Origin: an uncultured Flavobacteriaceae bacterium
Lineage (GTDB): Bacteria > Bacteroidota > Bacteroidia > Flavobacteriales > Flavobacteriaceae
Reading direction: 5' to 3'
Assembly: GCA_947497245.1 (NCBI GenBank)
Contig: CANMFO010000008.1
Location: 62,001-126,000, forward strand
DNA length: 64,000 nucleotides
Made by a program: the position numbers and the translations under genes. The notes beneath the pieces were generated by a model. It worked only from the letters and a program-made list of their open reading frames with translations. It made no database searches and was not told the DNA's origin. Position 1 is the first letter of the stretch. Every line of letters begins with the position of its first letter. Below are positions 53,777 through 63,015 of this stretch, piece by piece.

Positions 53777-54328
53777 TTAGGGAAATAAGATTAAAAAGAG
53801 CAAGGGAAAAAGCATACCGGCAAGCGCCAGCTTCCAGCCGCGTTTTTTAAAGCTATTGCTTCCTTTTGTGATCATCATTCCGGTTATTGCAATGGTCAAC
53901 ATGGCCAGTCCGAAGATATCCGAGTACCAGATCCAAAAAGAGTTTGTAGACTTGTGCAGGGTCATGGTATGGCCCAAAAAAGGTACTTTTCTTTTGTATT
54001 CCAGCACCCCTTTTCCCGTTTCCAAGTTGACGTCAAGTATAATATTGTCCTTGTAATAGATTCGTAGGTCCTTGTCGCGAAGGCGATGGCCGTCATAGGC
54101 GGAAGCCAGGTCCCACTGTGTTGACATTTGCCTGATATGGTCTTCTGAATCCAGGATGGTGGGATCGGCCGGAATATTCAATTGTACCTCTTTTGCCTCA
54201 TAGGTATAGTCCATGGGATACCAATCTTGTCGGTGGTTTAGAATGATTCCCGAAAAGGAAAAGGCGATGATCAATCCGATATAAAAATACGCTATGTCCC
54301 GATGCAGGTTTCTGTTGGTAAGCTTCAT
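53777..54328 (-). CDS. PepSY-associated transmembrane protein
   Basis: The 183-residue protein has two to three membrane helices, the first near DIAYFYIGLIIAFSFSGIIL, then WIWYSDIFGLAMLTIAITGMMI. The external part has the PepSY-TM sequence style (NHRQDWYPMDYTY) and LHKSTNSFWIWYSDIFGLA. Such proteins are linked to iron or heme transport in relatives, but no siderophore genes occur here. The ATG directly follows the lpd stop (TAAATG), so expression is coupled. Confidence 0.82.
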   Translation of the reverse strand: MKLTNRNLHRDIAYFYIGLIIAFSFSGIILNHRQDWYPMDYTYEAKEVQLNIPADPTILDSEDHIRQMSTQWDLASAYDGHRLRDKDLRIYYKDNIILDVNLETGKGVLEYKRKVPFLGHTMTLHKSTNSFWIWYSDIFGLAMLTIAITGMMITKGSNSFKKRGWKLALAGMLFPLLFLILFP

Positions 54329-55720
54329 TTACAAATGGATTACCTCGTCATAGGCATCTGCGACCGCCTCCATTACCGCTTCGCTCATAGTAGGATGGGG
54401 ATGCACCGCTTTGAGCACTTCGTGCCCCGTAGTCTCCAGTTTACGGGCCACTACGGCTTCGGCTATCATATCGGTAACACCGACGCCGATCATATGGCAT
54501 CCCAACCATTCCCCGTACTTGGCGTCAAAAATCACCTTAACGAACCCATCGGAGGCCCCTGAGGCCTTTGCCTTTCCACTAGCGGAGAAGGGAAACTTGC
54601 CTACTTTGATATCATGTCCTTTTTCCTTGGCCTGCTTTTCAGTAAGCCCTACCGAGGCCACTTCCGGCAAGCAGTAGGTACAACCGGGAATGTTACCGTA
54701 ATCCAAGGGTTCCACGTGCATGCCCGCGATCTTTTCCACGCAAAGGATGCCCTCGGCCGAAGCGACATGCGCCAGGGCCTGGCCGGGGGTGACATCGCCA
54801 ATGGCGTAGTAGCCCGGTATATTGGTCTGATAGTAATCGTTTACCATGATCTTGTCCCTGTCCGTGGCAATGCCCACAGCTTCCAAACCGATGTTCTCGA
54901 TATTGGACTTGATCCCGACCGCGGAGAGCACAATATCCGCATCCAGGACCTGCTCGCCCTTACTGGTCTTTACATATACTTTCACCCCTTCGCCCGAAGT
55001 ATCCACTTTGGTAACTTCGGAGGAAGTCATGATCTTCACACCCGATTTTTTAAAGCTGCGCTCCAATTGCTTGGACACTTCCTCATCTTCCACTGGAACA
55101 ATGTTTGGAAGGAATTCCACAACGGTTACCTCGGTGCCCATGGCATTGTAGAAATAGGCAAACTCGATTCCGATCGCCCCACTTCCGACGACAACCATCT
55201 TTTTCGGTTGGGATTCCAACGACATGGCTTTTCTATAACCGATTATTTTCTCGCCATCCTGGGGCAGACTGGGGAGCTCCCGGCTGCGTGCCCCCGTGGC
55301 AATGATGATATGTTCCGCTGTGTAGTCCGTCTCTTTGCCGTCTTCACCTTTGACGGAAATCGTTTTGCCCGGTTTTACGGTGCCGTATCCATTGAGCACT
55401 TCGATCTTGTTCTTTTTCATCAAAAACTGAATGCCCTTGCTCATGCCATCGGCCACGTTGCGGCTGCGCTTTACCACAGCGTTGAAATCTTTGTCCACTC
55501 CCTCGGCTTTTAAACCATAATCTTCGGCATGCTGCAGGTATTGGAATACTTGGGCCGATTTCAGCAATGCTTTGGTGGGGATACATCCCCAATTGAGACA
55601 GACACCGCCCAGACTTTCTTTTTCAACAATGGCCGTCTTGAACCCTAACTGAGCCGCTCTTATGGCGGTCACGTAGCCCCCGGGGCCGCTACCCAAAACA
55701 ATTACATCGAAATTGCCCAT
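54329..55720 (-). CDS. lpdA: Dihydrolipoyl dehydrogenase
   Basis: This FAD enzyme reoxidises dihydrolipoamide in 2-oxoacid dehydrogenase complexes or the glycine cleavage system. The 463 residues include the FAD motif VLGSGPGGYVTAIRAAQLG, the redox disulfide GGVCLNWGCIPTKA, the NAD-binding VVVGSGAIGIEFAY and the catalytic His in HPHPTMSEAV. No E1 or E2 gene is in this window. It is the first gene of a minus operon with the PepSY-associated and DUF3817 genes. Confidence 0.97.
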   Translation of the reverse strand: MGNFDVIVLGSGPGGYVTAIRAAQLGFKTAIVEKESLGGVCLNWGCIPTKALLKSAQVFQYLQHAEDYGLKAEGVDKDFNAVVKRSRNVADGMSKGIQFLMKKNKIEVLNGYGTVKPGKTISVKGEDGKETDYTAEHIIIATGARSRELPSLPQDGEKIIGYRKAMSLESQPKKMVVVGSGAIGIEFAYFYNAMGTEVTVVEFLPNIVPVEDEEVSKQLERSFKKSGVKIMTSSEVTKVDTSGEGVKVYVKTSKGEQVLDADIVLSAVGIKSNIENIGLEAVGIATDRDKIMVNDYYQTNIPGYYAIGDVTPGQALAHVASAEGILCVEKIAGMHVEPLDYGNIPGCTYCLPEVASVGLTEKQAKEKGHDIKVGKFPFSASGKAKASGASDGFVKVIFDAKYGEWLGCHMIGVGVTDMIAEAVVARKLETTGHEVLKAVHPHPTMSEAVMEAVADAYDEVIHL

Positions 55721-55835
55721 ATCTTTAAATTTTTAAGTGATTCAAATGAAAGCCCGCTGGCCAGCAGGCAGCTGCAAAAGTACACAAATCAAACTCCAAA
55801 ACCCAAAATGGGAAACTCAAATTCCGCTTGCCGAT

Positions 55836-56894
55836 CTAAGTCTTCTGCTCCTTGTTGAAGTATACGAGATAGTAGTACATCTGTCTTTCCTCGTCCCATC
55901 CCTTTTCGACAAACTTTTGCGCCGATTCCGGATTGATGAAATCGAGTTTTATCTGGATATTGGTGTCGAGGTTGATGACATTCTTTATCTTCTTTCGGGC
56001 ATCGGAGACCGCTTTGTTCGCGATATCGAAGTTCGATACGTCCTCGATGCTGTATTTAGGCCCTTTTTCGACCTTATAGTGCTTGAACTCCGGAATAAGT
56101 TCGGGGTTTTCCATGACCTCGTTCAAAAAGCTGCTCTCCTCAAAGGCATCGTTCTTGGCAAAATGGTTTACGGCCCGGTTCATGAACAGGACTTCCTGCT
56201 GTTTGTCCTCCGCGGGCAATACCACATCCTTTGCAAAATTCTGACAGAATTTAAGGTAGTTTTTGGTGTAGAAATTTTCATCTGCCAAAGCATCGACCCC
56301 CAAAAAGTTTTCCAACCAGTACTTGGTATCGTAGCGATTGCTGTCCACGGACAGTACCTTGTACCCCTCTTCCTTGCCCACGTTGAAAACGAGGCATCCC
56401 TTGTCCAATTTGTTGATATTGATTCCCTGTTGTATCACAATGTCCAGATTGTCCCCTCTTTCTTCGAACTGGAGGAAATCGTGCTTCAGCTCGCTCTTAA
56501 AGATCCCTACGGCCTCCACTTTGACATTGTCCAGCATGATGTTGCTCAAGTGTACCACATAGACCTCCCCGCTCTTGATGTGGGGGTGATTGGACTGTTC
56601 GAACAAGTGGGTCGCAACTTTCTTTGAATTGGCGTGCAAAGTGGCAGGTTCGGCAAAAATTTCCGAAACAATTTTATAAAGTTCATTGAATTCCAGGTCC
56701 ACCTCGTTGGTGAGTTTGAAGTAGCTTTCTTCCTTTTCCCGAAAGGGTTTGAAAAAATATTCTTTGAGCAGCCCGGTAGTCTCATCGTTCAGGGAAAAGG
56801 GTTCTGCGGATAAAAAAACACCTTCACTTTTATTTTTGTTGCCCACACGGTGTAGTGAAATACTTTCGATTTGGGCGGGATAGAGATTGATCAT
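55836..56894 (-). CDS. Nucleoid-associated protein, NdpA/YejK family
   Basis: The 352-residue protein is of the YejK (NdpA) type that coats chromosomal DNA in Enterobacteria. Motifs include MINLYPAQIESISLHRVGNK at the start and GVFLSAEPFSL. The C-terminal half has VVNLDTN-like strands (KIKNVINLDTNIQIKLDFIN). It is cytosolic, without signal or membrane segments. Functional data on Bacteroidota members are lacking. It is flanked by gaps of about 115 and 145 bp. Confidence 0.85.
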   Translation of the reverse strand: MINLYPAQIESISLHRVGNKNKSEGVFLSAEPFSLNDETTGLLKEYFFKPFREKEESYFKLTNEVDLEFNELYKIVSEIFAEPATLHANSKKVATHLFEQSNHPHIKSGEVYVVHLSNIMLDNVKVEAVGIFKSELKHDFLQFEERGDNLDIVIQQGININKLDKGCLVFNVGKEEGYKVLSVDSNRYDTKYWLENFLGVDALADENFYTKNYLKFCQNFAKDVVLPAEDKQQEVLFMNRAVNHFAKNDAFEESSFLNEVMENPELIPEFKHYKVEKGPKYSIEDVSNFDIANKAVSDARKKIKNVINLDTNIQIKLDFINPESAQKFVEKGWDEERQMYYYLVYFNKEQKT

Positions 56895-57039
56895 TTGCTA
56901 TAGTACTGGATTATTGTGTTACTGGACGTATTGGACCTTGCAATAAAATTGGGAAAAGCGCTGAAGTAATTATAGCTCCCCGGGAACATGCCCGTTCGTC
57001 GCCCGGGCTTTGGCATGGGCCGCCCGCTGTTTCCCCTTA

Positions 57040-57534
57040 TCAGTTCCAATTTTCATCAAAATCAAGGTCATCGTAATTTTCAAAGGTATCGTCAAAATCA
57101 AAGGATGGATCGGCCTCAAAATTTTTCTCCGGGGGCGATTCGGGAAGCTCCCCGAAACTGAACAATAGGTTGGGGTAGCTACGCCCGTCCTCTTTCTCCA
57201 CGGCATCGGCCAGTTCCACGAAGAAAGTCCACATGCTCAAAAAGTCATAGACATAAATAAGTTTTGGCGTTTGCTCCGTCATCACATCCTCCAAAAAAGT
57301 TTCATTCATCAATCGCACCTTTCCACCGTTTTCGCCCATATCAAAAAGGGCGATTTCCTCTTCTTGGTTCCAATCATCATCGCAGGTGTAGAAAGAGGCC
57401 ATTTCGTTGCCCAAAAAACCAAAGGCCTGGGTGATGGTGTTGTGCAGCTCTTCCAAAGAATTATCTGCGGCAATTTCAATATCCCTAAAGATATCGTCCT
57501 CCACGTCCAAAATTATCCTGATTTTATAAATCAT
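57040..57534 (-). CDS. PRiA4b ORF3-like protein
   Basis: The 164-residue protein has the plasmid pRiA4b ORF-3-like domain: YKIRIILDVEDDIFRDIEIA, ELHNTITQAFGFLGNEMASF and a following acidic loop. The C-terminal about 35 residues are almost all Asp, Glu, Asn and Phe (SFDFDDTFENYDDLDFDENW), a strongly acidic tail. The family name comes from a plasmid gene, and some members sit near IS elements, but no transposon is present here. The function is unknown. Confidence 0.8.
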   Translation of the reverse strand: MIYKIRIILDVEDDIFRDIEIAADNSLEELHNTITQAFGFLGNEMASFYTCDDDWNQEEEIALFDMGENGGKVRLMNETFLEDVMTEQTPKLIYVYDFLSMWTFFVELADAVEKEDGRSYPNLLFSFGELPESPPEKNFEADPSFDFDDTFENYDDLDFDENWN

Positions 57535-57559
57535 CGCCTAAATTAAGGTGAAGGCAAAG

Positions 57560-58594
57560 TTACAAAGTTTTGTGGCTTTTCTTTGCATTTGAGGCCTCCA
57601 AAAGCAAATAAAACTGTGTGCCGAACAGAAGGGCGGCCGATACCATATGCAAGGGTTGGCTTGAGAATGGAAAATCGAAGTAGTACATGGCCATACCGCT
57701 AACCACTTCCATTAGCAAAAGCAGCAATACCCAATTGATCTTTGGATAGCCCAGACTATATTTGTAGATCCTGTAGGCCAGGTAGAGGTTCAGCAGCAGC
57801 ACGGCGATGGAGAAGGACCTGTGGACATAGAATTGCAATGGGGCCCCTTCCAGCCACAGTTGTTTTGCGGTCTCCCCCACCACACTTATTTTTTCATCCA
57901 CGAACTGCCGTACCTGGGTACCCAATAGAATCTGCAAAAAACTTGCCAGCGAGGCCGTCCACAGAAGCCCGGTAAGCATGCTGTCCGATTTTTGTTGTTT
58001 TGAAACGGTTCGGGTCTGATGGATAAGGTACAGCAACATGGCCACGATGAGCAGGGCCATGACCATGTGTACGGTGATCTTAACGGGCTCCAGGACCGAA
58101 TACACGACCGTGGCCCCCAACCAGGCCTGAAATCCCATTGCCAAAACGATAAGGACAGCCAGTAGCGTCACACTTTTTTGTTTTTTCCAGAAACGAAAGG
58201 ACAAAATGGCCAACACTAAGGTGGCCAGTCCCGCCAGGGCACCGGTTAGCCTGTTGACGAACTCTATCCAAGTGTGCCAAGGGTTGAAAACGGCATAATC
58301 GTGTTTGGTATAGGGCGCCCAATTTTCAGCCTTGTAGTCCAATGTGGTGCTGAAATCATTTTTGGCTACCTTAAGGGATTCGTCCATTATGACCACCTGT
58401 CCCTTTCGATAACTCTTGTTCGGGCTCCATTGTAGTTCGGAGGCATCGGTCGGGGGAATGTAATACCCAAAACACTTGGGCCAATCGGGGCATCCCATGC
58501 CGCTTCCCGTCATTCGTACGATCGCACCTGCGGCAATGACCAGATAGACCAATACCAAGGCTTTTTTTGCTGTTCTTCGAAACCGTTCTTCCAT
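57560..58594 (-). CDS. ctaA: Heme A synthase (COX15/CtaA family)
   Basis: About 344 residues from the start at 58594 (MEERFRRTAKKALVLVYLV); an ATG at 58606 would add four residues. The enzyme oxidises heme O to heme A for terminal oxidases. Eight membrane helices are expected; signature elements are GSGMGCPDWPKCFG, WIEFVNRLTGALAGLATL (His-containing pair region nearby) and QFYVHRSFSIAVLLLNLYL. A -7-like box (TAATTTTG, 58615-58622 minus strand) lies directly upstream. It complements the SCO protein gene at 28 kb. Confidence 0.93.
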   Translation of the reverse strand: MEERFRRTAKKALVLVYLVIAAGAIVRMTGSGMGCPDWPKCFGYYIPPTDASELQWSPNKSYRKGQVVIMDESLKVAKNDFSTTLDYKAENWAPYTKHDYAVFNPWHTWIEFVNRLTGALAGLATLVLAILSFRFWKKQKSVTLLAVLIVLAMGFQAWLGATVVYSVLEPVKITVHMVMALLIVAMLLYLIHQTRTVSKQQKSDSMLTGLLWTASLASFLQILLGTQVRQFVDEKISVVGETAKQLWLEGAPLQFYVHRSFSIAVLLLNLYLAYRIYKYSLGYPKINWVLLLLLMEVVSGMAMYYFDFPFSSQPLHMVSAALLFGTQFYLLLEASNAKKSHKTL

Positions 58595-58717
58595 CCTATG
58601 GCCCATATTGGGCGCAAAATTACCACATCTTTTGGGAAACTGGGATATCGGGCACCATAAAAGCGCTGTTCCATGATGGTCTCCAGATTTATTGGTAACA
58701 AACCCCAATCCCCGAGA

Positions 58718-60142
58718 TCATGTTGCCCTTAACCCCATCGCTTTGCCCTTCTTTAACATAAAATCCCTGGCCGGCCCATATTCATTGGGAATATCCCCTT
58801 CCAGAATGGCTTCTTTTATGGCTTCCTTGATAATGCCTATTTCCTTGGAAGGTTCGAGGTTGAAAGTCTTCATGATTTCTTCACCGCTGATGGGGGGTTG
58901 GAAGTTTCGGACACGATCACGCTCCTCAACCTCGATGATCTTCTCACGTACCAATTTGAAGTTGCTTTTGTATTTTCTCTGTTTTCTTGGGTTCTTGGTC
59001 GTGATGTCCGCTTCGCACAGGGTCATGAGGTCTTCTACATGTTCCCCCGCATCGAATACCAAACGGCGTACGGCCGAATCGGTCACAAAATCCTCCGAAA
59101 GGACTATCGGGCGGGAACTCATCAGCACCATTTTCTGTACGAACTTCATTTTTTCGTTCAATGGCATGTGCAGGCGCCTGAAAAGCTTGTACACCATTTT
59201 TGATCCCACAAATTCGTGTCCGTGGAAGGTCCACCCTATTTTTTTGTGGAATTTCTTGGTAGGCGCCTTCCCAATATCGTGCAGGAGCGCGGCCCAGCGT
59301 AGCCAAACATCCTCGGTCATTTCCGAAATATTGTCCACGACCTCCAAAGTGTGCCAAAAGTTGTCTTTGTGCCGCTGGCCCTCTATTTCCTCAATGCCCT
59401 CGAGTGCGACCAATTCGGGAAGGATATGGGGCAGCAGTTCCGTCTTGTGCAAGAGCGCAAACCCCACAGCGGGTTTTTTACTGCTCAGGATCTTGTGCAG
59501 TTCATCCACAATGCGCTCTGGGGAAACGATCTTGATACGTGCCTTGTTTTCAGTAATGGCCTGAAGGGATTCCAGATGGATCGTAAAATTCAATTGGGTG
59601 GCGAACCGGATGGCGCGAAGCATTCGCAACGGGTCATCCGAGTACGTGATATCGGGTTGCAAGGGGGTTCGAATCAATTTGCGCTCAAGGTCGCCCACGC
59701 CGTCAAAGGGATCTAACAACATGCCGAAATCGCCCTCGTTGAGGGAAAGCGCCAGGGCGTTGATCGTGAAATCCCTCCGCTTTTGATCATCGTCAAGGGT
59801 GCCGTCCTCCACTACCGGTTTTCTGCTGTTGCGGTCATAACTCTCTTTTCGCGCACCGACAAATTCGAGTTCAAGGGTTCCGTGCTTGACCATGGCGGTC
59901 CCGAAATTTTTGAAAACCGATACCTGTGGCCTGCCCTCCAATTTGGAGGCTACCTTTTTTGCAAGGGCTATGCCACTGCCCACGGCCACCACATCGATAT
60001 CTTTGGGCACGCCCCATCCCAAAAGGTAATCGCGTACAAATCCTCCGATAACATAACAGGTCACCCCAAGTTCTTGGGCAGACGCCATTATTAGTGAAAA
60101 TATGGGATTATTAAGTGCTTGTTTGTGGTTTTGTGGTGCCAT
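58718..60142 (-). CDS. tRNA nucleotidyltransferase/poly(A) polymerase family protein with HD domain
   Basis: The 474-residue protein is of class II CCA-adding enzyme type, maturing tRNA 3' ends. The N-terminal nucleotidyltransferase has [10 protein letters not shown] and DIDVVAVG, and the [10 protein letters not shown] motif B. RNA- and ATP-binding regions follow (about 160-235). A C-terminal HD phosphohydrolase domain has [11 protein letters not shown]. The same protein may act as CCA-adding enzyme or with a poly(A) polymerase role; sequence alone favours CCA addition. It is separate from tsaC by about 60 bp, so the two tRNA-related genes may be cotranscribed. Confidence 0.93.
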   Translation of the reverse strand: MAPQNHKQALNNPIFSLIMASAQELGVTCYVIGGFVRDYLLGWGVPKDIDVVAVGSGIALAKKVASKLEGRPQVSVFKNFGTAMVKHGTLELEFVGARKESYDRNSRKPVVEDGTLDDDQKRRDFTINALALSLNEGDFGMLLDPFDGVGDLERKLIRTPLQPDITYSDDPLRMLRAIRFATQLNFTIHLESLQAITENKARIKIVSPERIVDELHKILSSKKPAVGFALLHKTELLPHILPELVALEGIEEIEGQRHKDNFWHTLEVVDNISEMTEDVWLRWAALLHDIGKAPTKKFHKKIGWTFHGHEFVGSKMVYKLFRRLHMPLNEKMKFVQKMVLMSSRPIVLSEDFVTDSAVRRLVFDAGEHVEDLMTLCEADITTKNPRKQRKYKSNFKLVREKIIEVEERDRVRNFQPPISGEEIMKTFNLEPSKEIGIIKEAIKEAILEGDIPNEYGPARDFMLKKGKAMGLRAT

Positions 60143-60202
60143 TTGAATGCGACATAAATTGCTCCATTCCTTTGGGCGGAGAAGGCAACTTTGTTTTATG
60201 GG

Positions 60203-60763
60203 TTACTTCCGAATTACTTTGACCGTACCGTCGTTGCCCAGTTTTATGATGGACGAAGGGTCTGTTCTTTTTGACTCTGGCCGCAAATTTACCACATAGT
60301 CGACACCTTTTAAAATCGCAGGGCTTATTTGCTGGAAACCTTTTGGGCTGGGTGCTCCTGAGACATTTGCGGAAGTGGACACGATGGGCTTTTTGAATTT
60401 GTTGATGAGGTATTGACAAAATTTATCCGATGCGACCCGAATGGCCAAAGTGTTGTCGGGTGCAATCAGGTTTTTGGCCACTCCTTTGGGGTTGTCGTAG
60501 ATTATGGTAACCGGTTTATCGGAAAGGTCGATGATATCGTAAGCCACTTCCGGTACGTCTGCCACATGCCGTTCCAGCATGGCCCCATTGGCCACAAGGC
60601 AGATCAACGCCTTGCTGTCTGCCCGATTCTTGAGCCGATAGACCTGCTGTACCGCTTGGGCGTTGGTAGCGTCGCAGCCTATGCCCCAGATGGTATCCGT
60701 GGGATAAAGAATGAGCCCCCCTTTTTCCAGCACCGCTATGGCCTTATTGATTTCCGTGGTCAA
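60203..60763 (-). CDS. tsaC: L-threonylcarbamoyladenylate synthase
   Basis: TsaC/Sua5-type enzymes make threonylcarbamoyl-AMP for the t6A modification of tRNA. The YrdC domain has YPTDTIWGIGCDATN, LKNRADSKAL and the ATP-binding VSTSANVSGAPSP. The frame opens at 60811, but its first codons cover the -7 box of a good promoter, so a start after it is needed: TTG 60763 (LTTEINKA) gives 186 residues. It lies upstream of the CCA-type gene on the same strand. Confidence 0.93.
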   Translation of the reverse strand: MTTEINKAIAVLEKGGLILYPTDTIWGIGCDATNAQAVQQVYRLKNRADSKALICLVANGAMLERHVADVPEVAYDIIDLSDKPVTIIYDNPKGVAKNLIAPDNTLAIRVASDKFCQYLINKFKKPIVSTSANVSGAPSPKGFQQISPAILKGVDYVVNLRPESKRTDPSSIIKLGNDGTVKVIRK

Positions 60764-60800
60764 ATTGTTTTGATTATGGGTACAAATTTGTTGAAAAGGA

Positions 60801-60829
60801 CAAAAATACATTTTCTATGGGCAGGGCAA
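60801..60829 (-). promoter_or_regulatory. Promoter for tsaC
   Basis: On the minus strand TTG (60829-60827), an 18-bp spacer and TATTTTTG (60808-60801) match the Bacteroidota promoter. Transcription would start about 60796, downstream of the ATG at 60811, and this decides for the TTG start of tsaC. Confidence 0.7.
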
Positions 60830-60834
60830 CCCAT

Positions 60835-61797
60835 TTAATCTTGGATTAGCTGTTTTTGTTTTAACGATTTGCCGATGGGAAGTCCGATCAGGATACGAAG
60901 GAACAGTTGGAAGTATTTGGGTCTTAGTATGGAAACGAGGCCATATCGAAGTGCAAAGAACAACCGTAGTACCTGATAGTGGAGATAACCATAGTTTTTT
61001 CGGATGACATAGAACATGGAAGTTTTAAGTTCAATTTTAACGGCCATGGGCACCCCGGTCTTGTCGACACTCTTTCCTTGATAGTGCAGGTAGGATGCCG
61101 AGGGAAGAAAATAGGTGTTCTTGCCCTTCTTTTTTAAGCGATAGCAGATATCGCTTTCTTCGAAATACAAAAAGATATTGGTATCGAACCCGCCGACCGC
61201 ATTGAAATCGGATGCCCGGAAAAACATAAAACTTCCGTTTACGTAATTTACCGAAATGGGTTCGGAACGGCGTTTTTTTCTATCGGGCTTTGATTTTGGG
61301 AAGAGCACTTCCATCGCTTTTTTTCCGAAAACTTCCCTTCCCAAGGAAGTAAAATGGTCAAAACTGACTTGCTTTTCTTCTTTTTCGTTGTATATCTGGG
61401 CCCCACAGACTGCAGCATCTTCCGTCTCTTCCATAAAGGCATGGCAAATGGACACCGCATCGTTCAGCAACAAGGTGTCGTTGTTCAAAAAAAGGTAATA
61501 TTTTCCCTGGGCATACTGTACCCCGTGCATATTGCCACCGCCGAAGCCTGTGTTGATCCTGCTTCTATAGAGCTGTATTCGTTCATCGTCCAGGCCGGCC
61601 AGATAGGACTCCAATATCCCATAATCCTCTTGTTTTGAGGCGTTGTCTACCAGAATCAGCTCAAAGGAAGGGGCGTTGGGGATGTTCCCCAACAGATTGT
61701 CCACACACTTGATGGAGTACTCCGAAGAGTTGTAGTTGATAATGATAATGGACACCTCGCATCCCTGTTTTTCCATTTTCGTAACATTGGTTTTCAT
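60835..61797 (-). CDS. Family 2 glycosyltransferase (rhamnosyltransferase-like)
   Basis: The 320-residue GT-A enzyme transfers a nucleotide-activated sugar to a surface glycan. Motifs are VSIIIINYNSSEYSIKCVDN, ELILVDNASKQED (DNAS) and YLFLNNDTLLL (the metal-binding acidic site, NND). GGFDTNIFLYFEESDICYRL is typical of WbbL-like rhamnosyltransferases. The C-terminal part has amphipathic membrane-contact helices. It starts 3 bp after the GT9 stop, so the two are cotranscribed. The sugar is not readable. Confidence 0.9.
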   Translation of the reverse strand: MKTNVTKMEKQGCEVSIIIINYNSSEYSIKCVDNLLGNIPNAPSFELILVDNASKQEDYGILESYLAGLDDERIQLYRSRINTGFGGGNMHGVQYAQGKYYLFLNNDTLLLNDAVSICHAFMEETEDAAVCGAQIYNEKEEKQVSFDHFTSLGREVFGKKAMEVLFPKSKPDRKKRRSEPISVNYVNGSFMFFRASDFNAVGGFDTNIFLYFEESDICYRLKKKGKNTYFLPSASYLHYQGKSVDKTGVPMAVKIELKTSMFYVIRKNYGYLHYQVLRLFFALRYGLVSILRPKYFQLFLRILIGLPIGKSLKQKQLIQD

Positions 61798-61800
61798 ACC

Positions 61801-62865
61801 TCAATTGCAATACTCCTCCAAAAAATGAAGCAAAGGTCCTTTGAAGAGCCCCGGTTCAAAGACATCGTAAAGCTGGTCTATGTTCCTTTTGATATCTTTT
61901 TTTGTCCGGTTTTCAAAAAGTTCCGGACGATAATCCCTTAGATGTACGCCCATATGCCCTTTACGGGTCTCGCTATGCCAGGCCCCTTTTAGAATAAAGG
62001 GGCTGAACAGGCAGAAAGTTGGTACGTTCAATGCCTTGGCCATATTCACCGCCCCGCCTTCGTTCCCGATCAGCGCGGTACATTGCGACAGGAGGGCAAT
62101 AAAACCCCTTAAAGAATGGGCATAGAACTCAATGGCGATGCGTGCCCGGGTCAGTTCCCCACACTTTTCGTAAATGGCCCGGGCCTGGGCTTCCTGGCTG
62201 GGAATATAGTTGAACAGTAGTTTTGCGTTCGTATGTTCACAGATGGTATCCAATACCTCCGCCATGTAGTCTGCGGGATAGGTCTTGATCGGGCCGCTGC
62301 CCAAGATTCCTACCATGATCAAGGGCTGTTCCGATGCTAATTTTAGGGCGTCCAGCTTGCCCACGGCCACTTTCGCTTCCGAATCGGTGACGAATAACTT
62401 TGGAAGTTCAGAGTAATCGTTGACCCTTTTGAGCAACGGGTTCAGCAGTTGCAACCTATTTTCAATGGCAAGTGGAATGCTTCGACCCGGAGACAGGTTT
62501 TCCCTCACTGTGTTGGTATAGATCCATCTCGTGTACCATTTTGGATGGGCTATTTTATATGCTGCCCGGGCAAAGAGGGACATGAGATTGCTCTCCAATT
62601 TTCCGTAGGCATCGATTACCGCCCTATACCGTTCCCGCCTTATTTCTTTTAAAAAACCATAAAATGCTATTTTACTCCTTCTATGACGATTTTCGAACAC
62701 AAGGATTTTGTCTATGAACGGATTGCCCTCCAATACGGCAAGGGTATTTTCATTGGCAATAAAATGTACTTCACAATCGGGATAACAGTACTTCAGGTTT
62801 TCGCAAATGACCGTGCTTGTCAAAACATCTCCTATCATTTTTTGCTGGATCACTAGGAATTTCAT
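61801..62865 (-). CDS. Family 9 glycosyltransferase (heptosyltransferase-like)
   Basis: About 354 residues from the start at 62865 (MKFLVIQQKMIGDVLTSTVI), typical of GT9. The two GT-B Rossmann domains are indicated by KFLVIQQKMIGDVL and, near residue 270, LIGNEGGAVNMAKALNVPTF. Family members add heptose or related sugars to the lipid A inner core. Its acidic GNEGG replaces the usual GNDSGP-type motif. It forms an operon with the GT2 gene and is divergent from another GT2. Confidence 0.88.
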   Translation of the reverse strand: MKFLVIQQKMIGDVLTSTVICENLKYCYPDCEVHFIANENTLAVLEGNPFIDKILVFENRHRRSKIAFYGFLKEIRRERYRAVIDAYGKLESNLMSLFARAAYKIAHPKWYTRWIYTNTVRENLSPGRSIPLAIENRLQLLNPLLKRVNDYSELPKLFVTDSEAKVAVGKLDALKLASEQPLIMVGILGSGPIKTYPADYMAEVLDTICEHTNAKLLFNYIPSQEAQARAIYEKCGELTRARIAIEFYAHSLRGFIALLSQCTALIGNEGGAVNMAKALNVPTFCLFSPFILKGAWHSETRKGHMGVHLRDYRPELFENRTKKDIKRNIDQLYDVFEPGLFKGPLLHFLEEYCN

Positions 62866-62957
62866 GCCGGTGCACAGGGCGCATTTGTTGAACGGGGTAA
62901 ATATAGCCAATTTCGGTACATTGCATCAAAACGAACGTATTTTGCACGGCGATTTTA

Positions 62958-62987
62958 TTGGAGATCCTGTTCAAAAAACTACATTTG
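62958..62987 (+). promoter_or_regulatory. Promoter for the plus-strand GT2 gene
   Basis: TTG at 62958-62960, a 19-bp spacer and TACATTTG at 62980-62987 match the consensus. Transcription would start about 62993, giving a leader of roughly 20 nt before the ATG at 63016. Confidence 0.65.
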
Positions 62988-63015
62988 TACATTCACTCGA
63001 AATTGATCACGTTCC

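Noticed and set aside
57040-57534. Mobile element suggested by the plasmid-derived family name of the PRiA4b-like protein
   Set aside because: No transposase, terminal repeats or target duplication were seen, and neighbouring genes are housekeeping.
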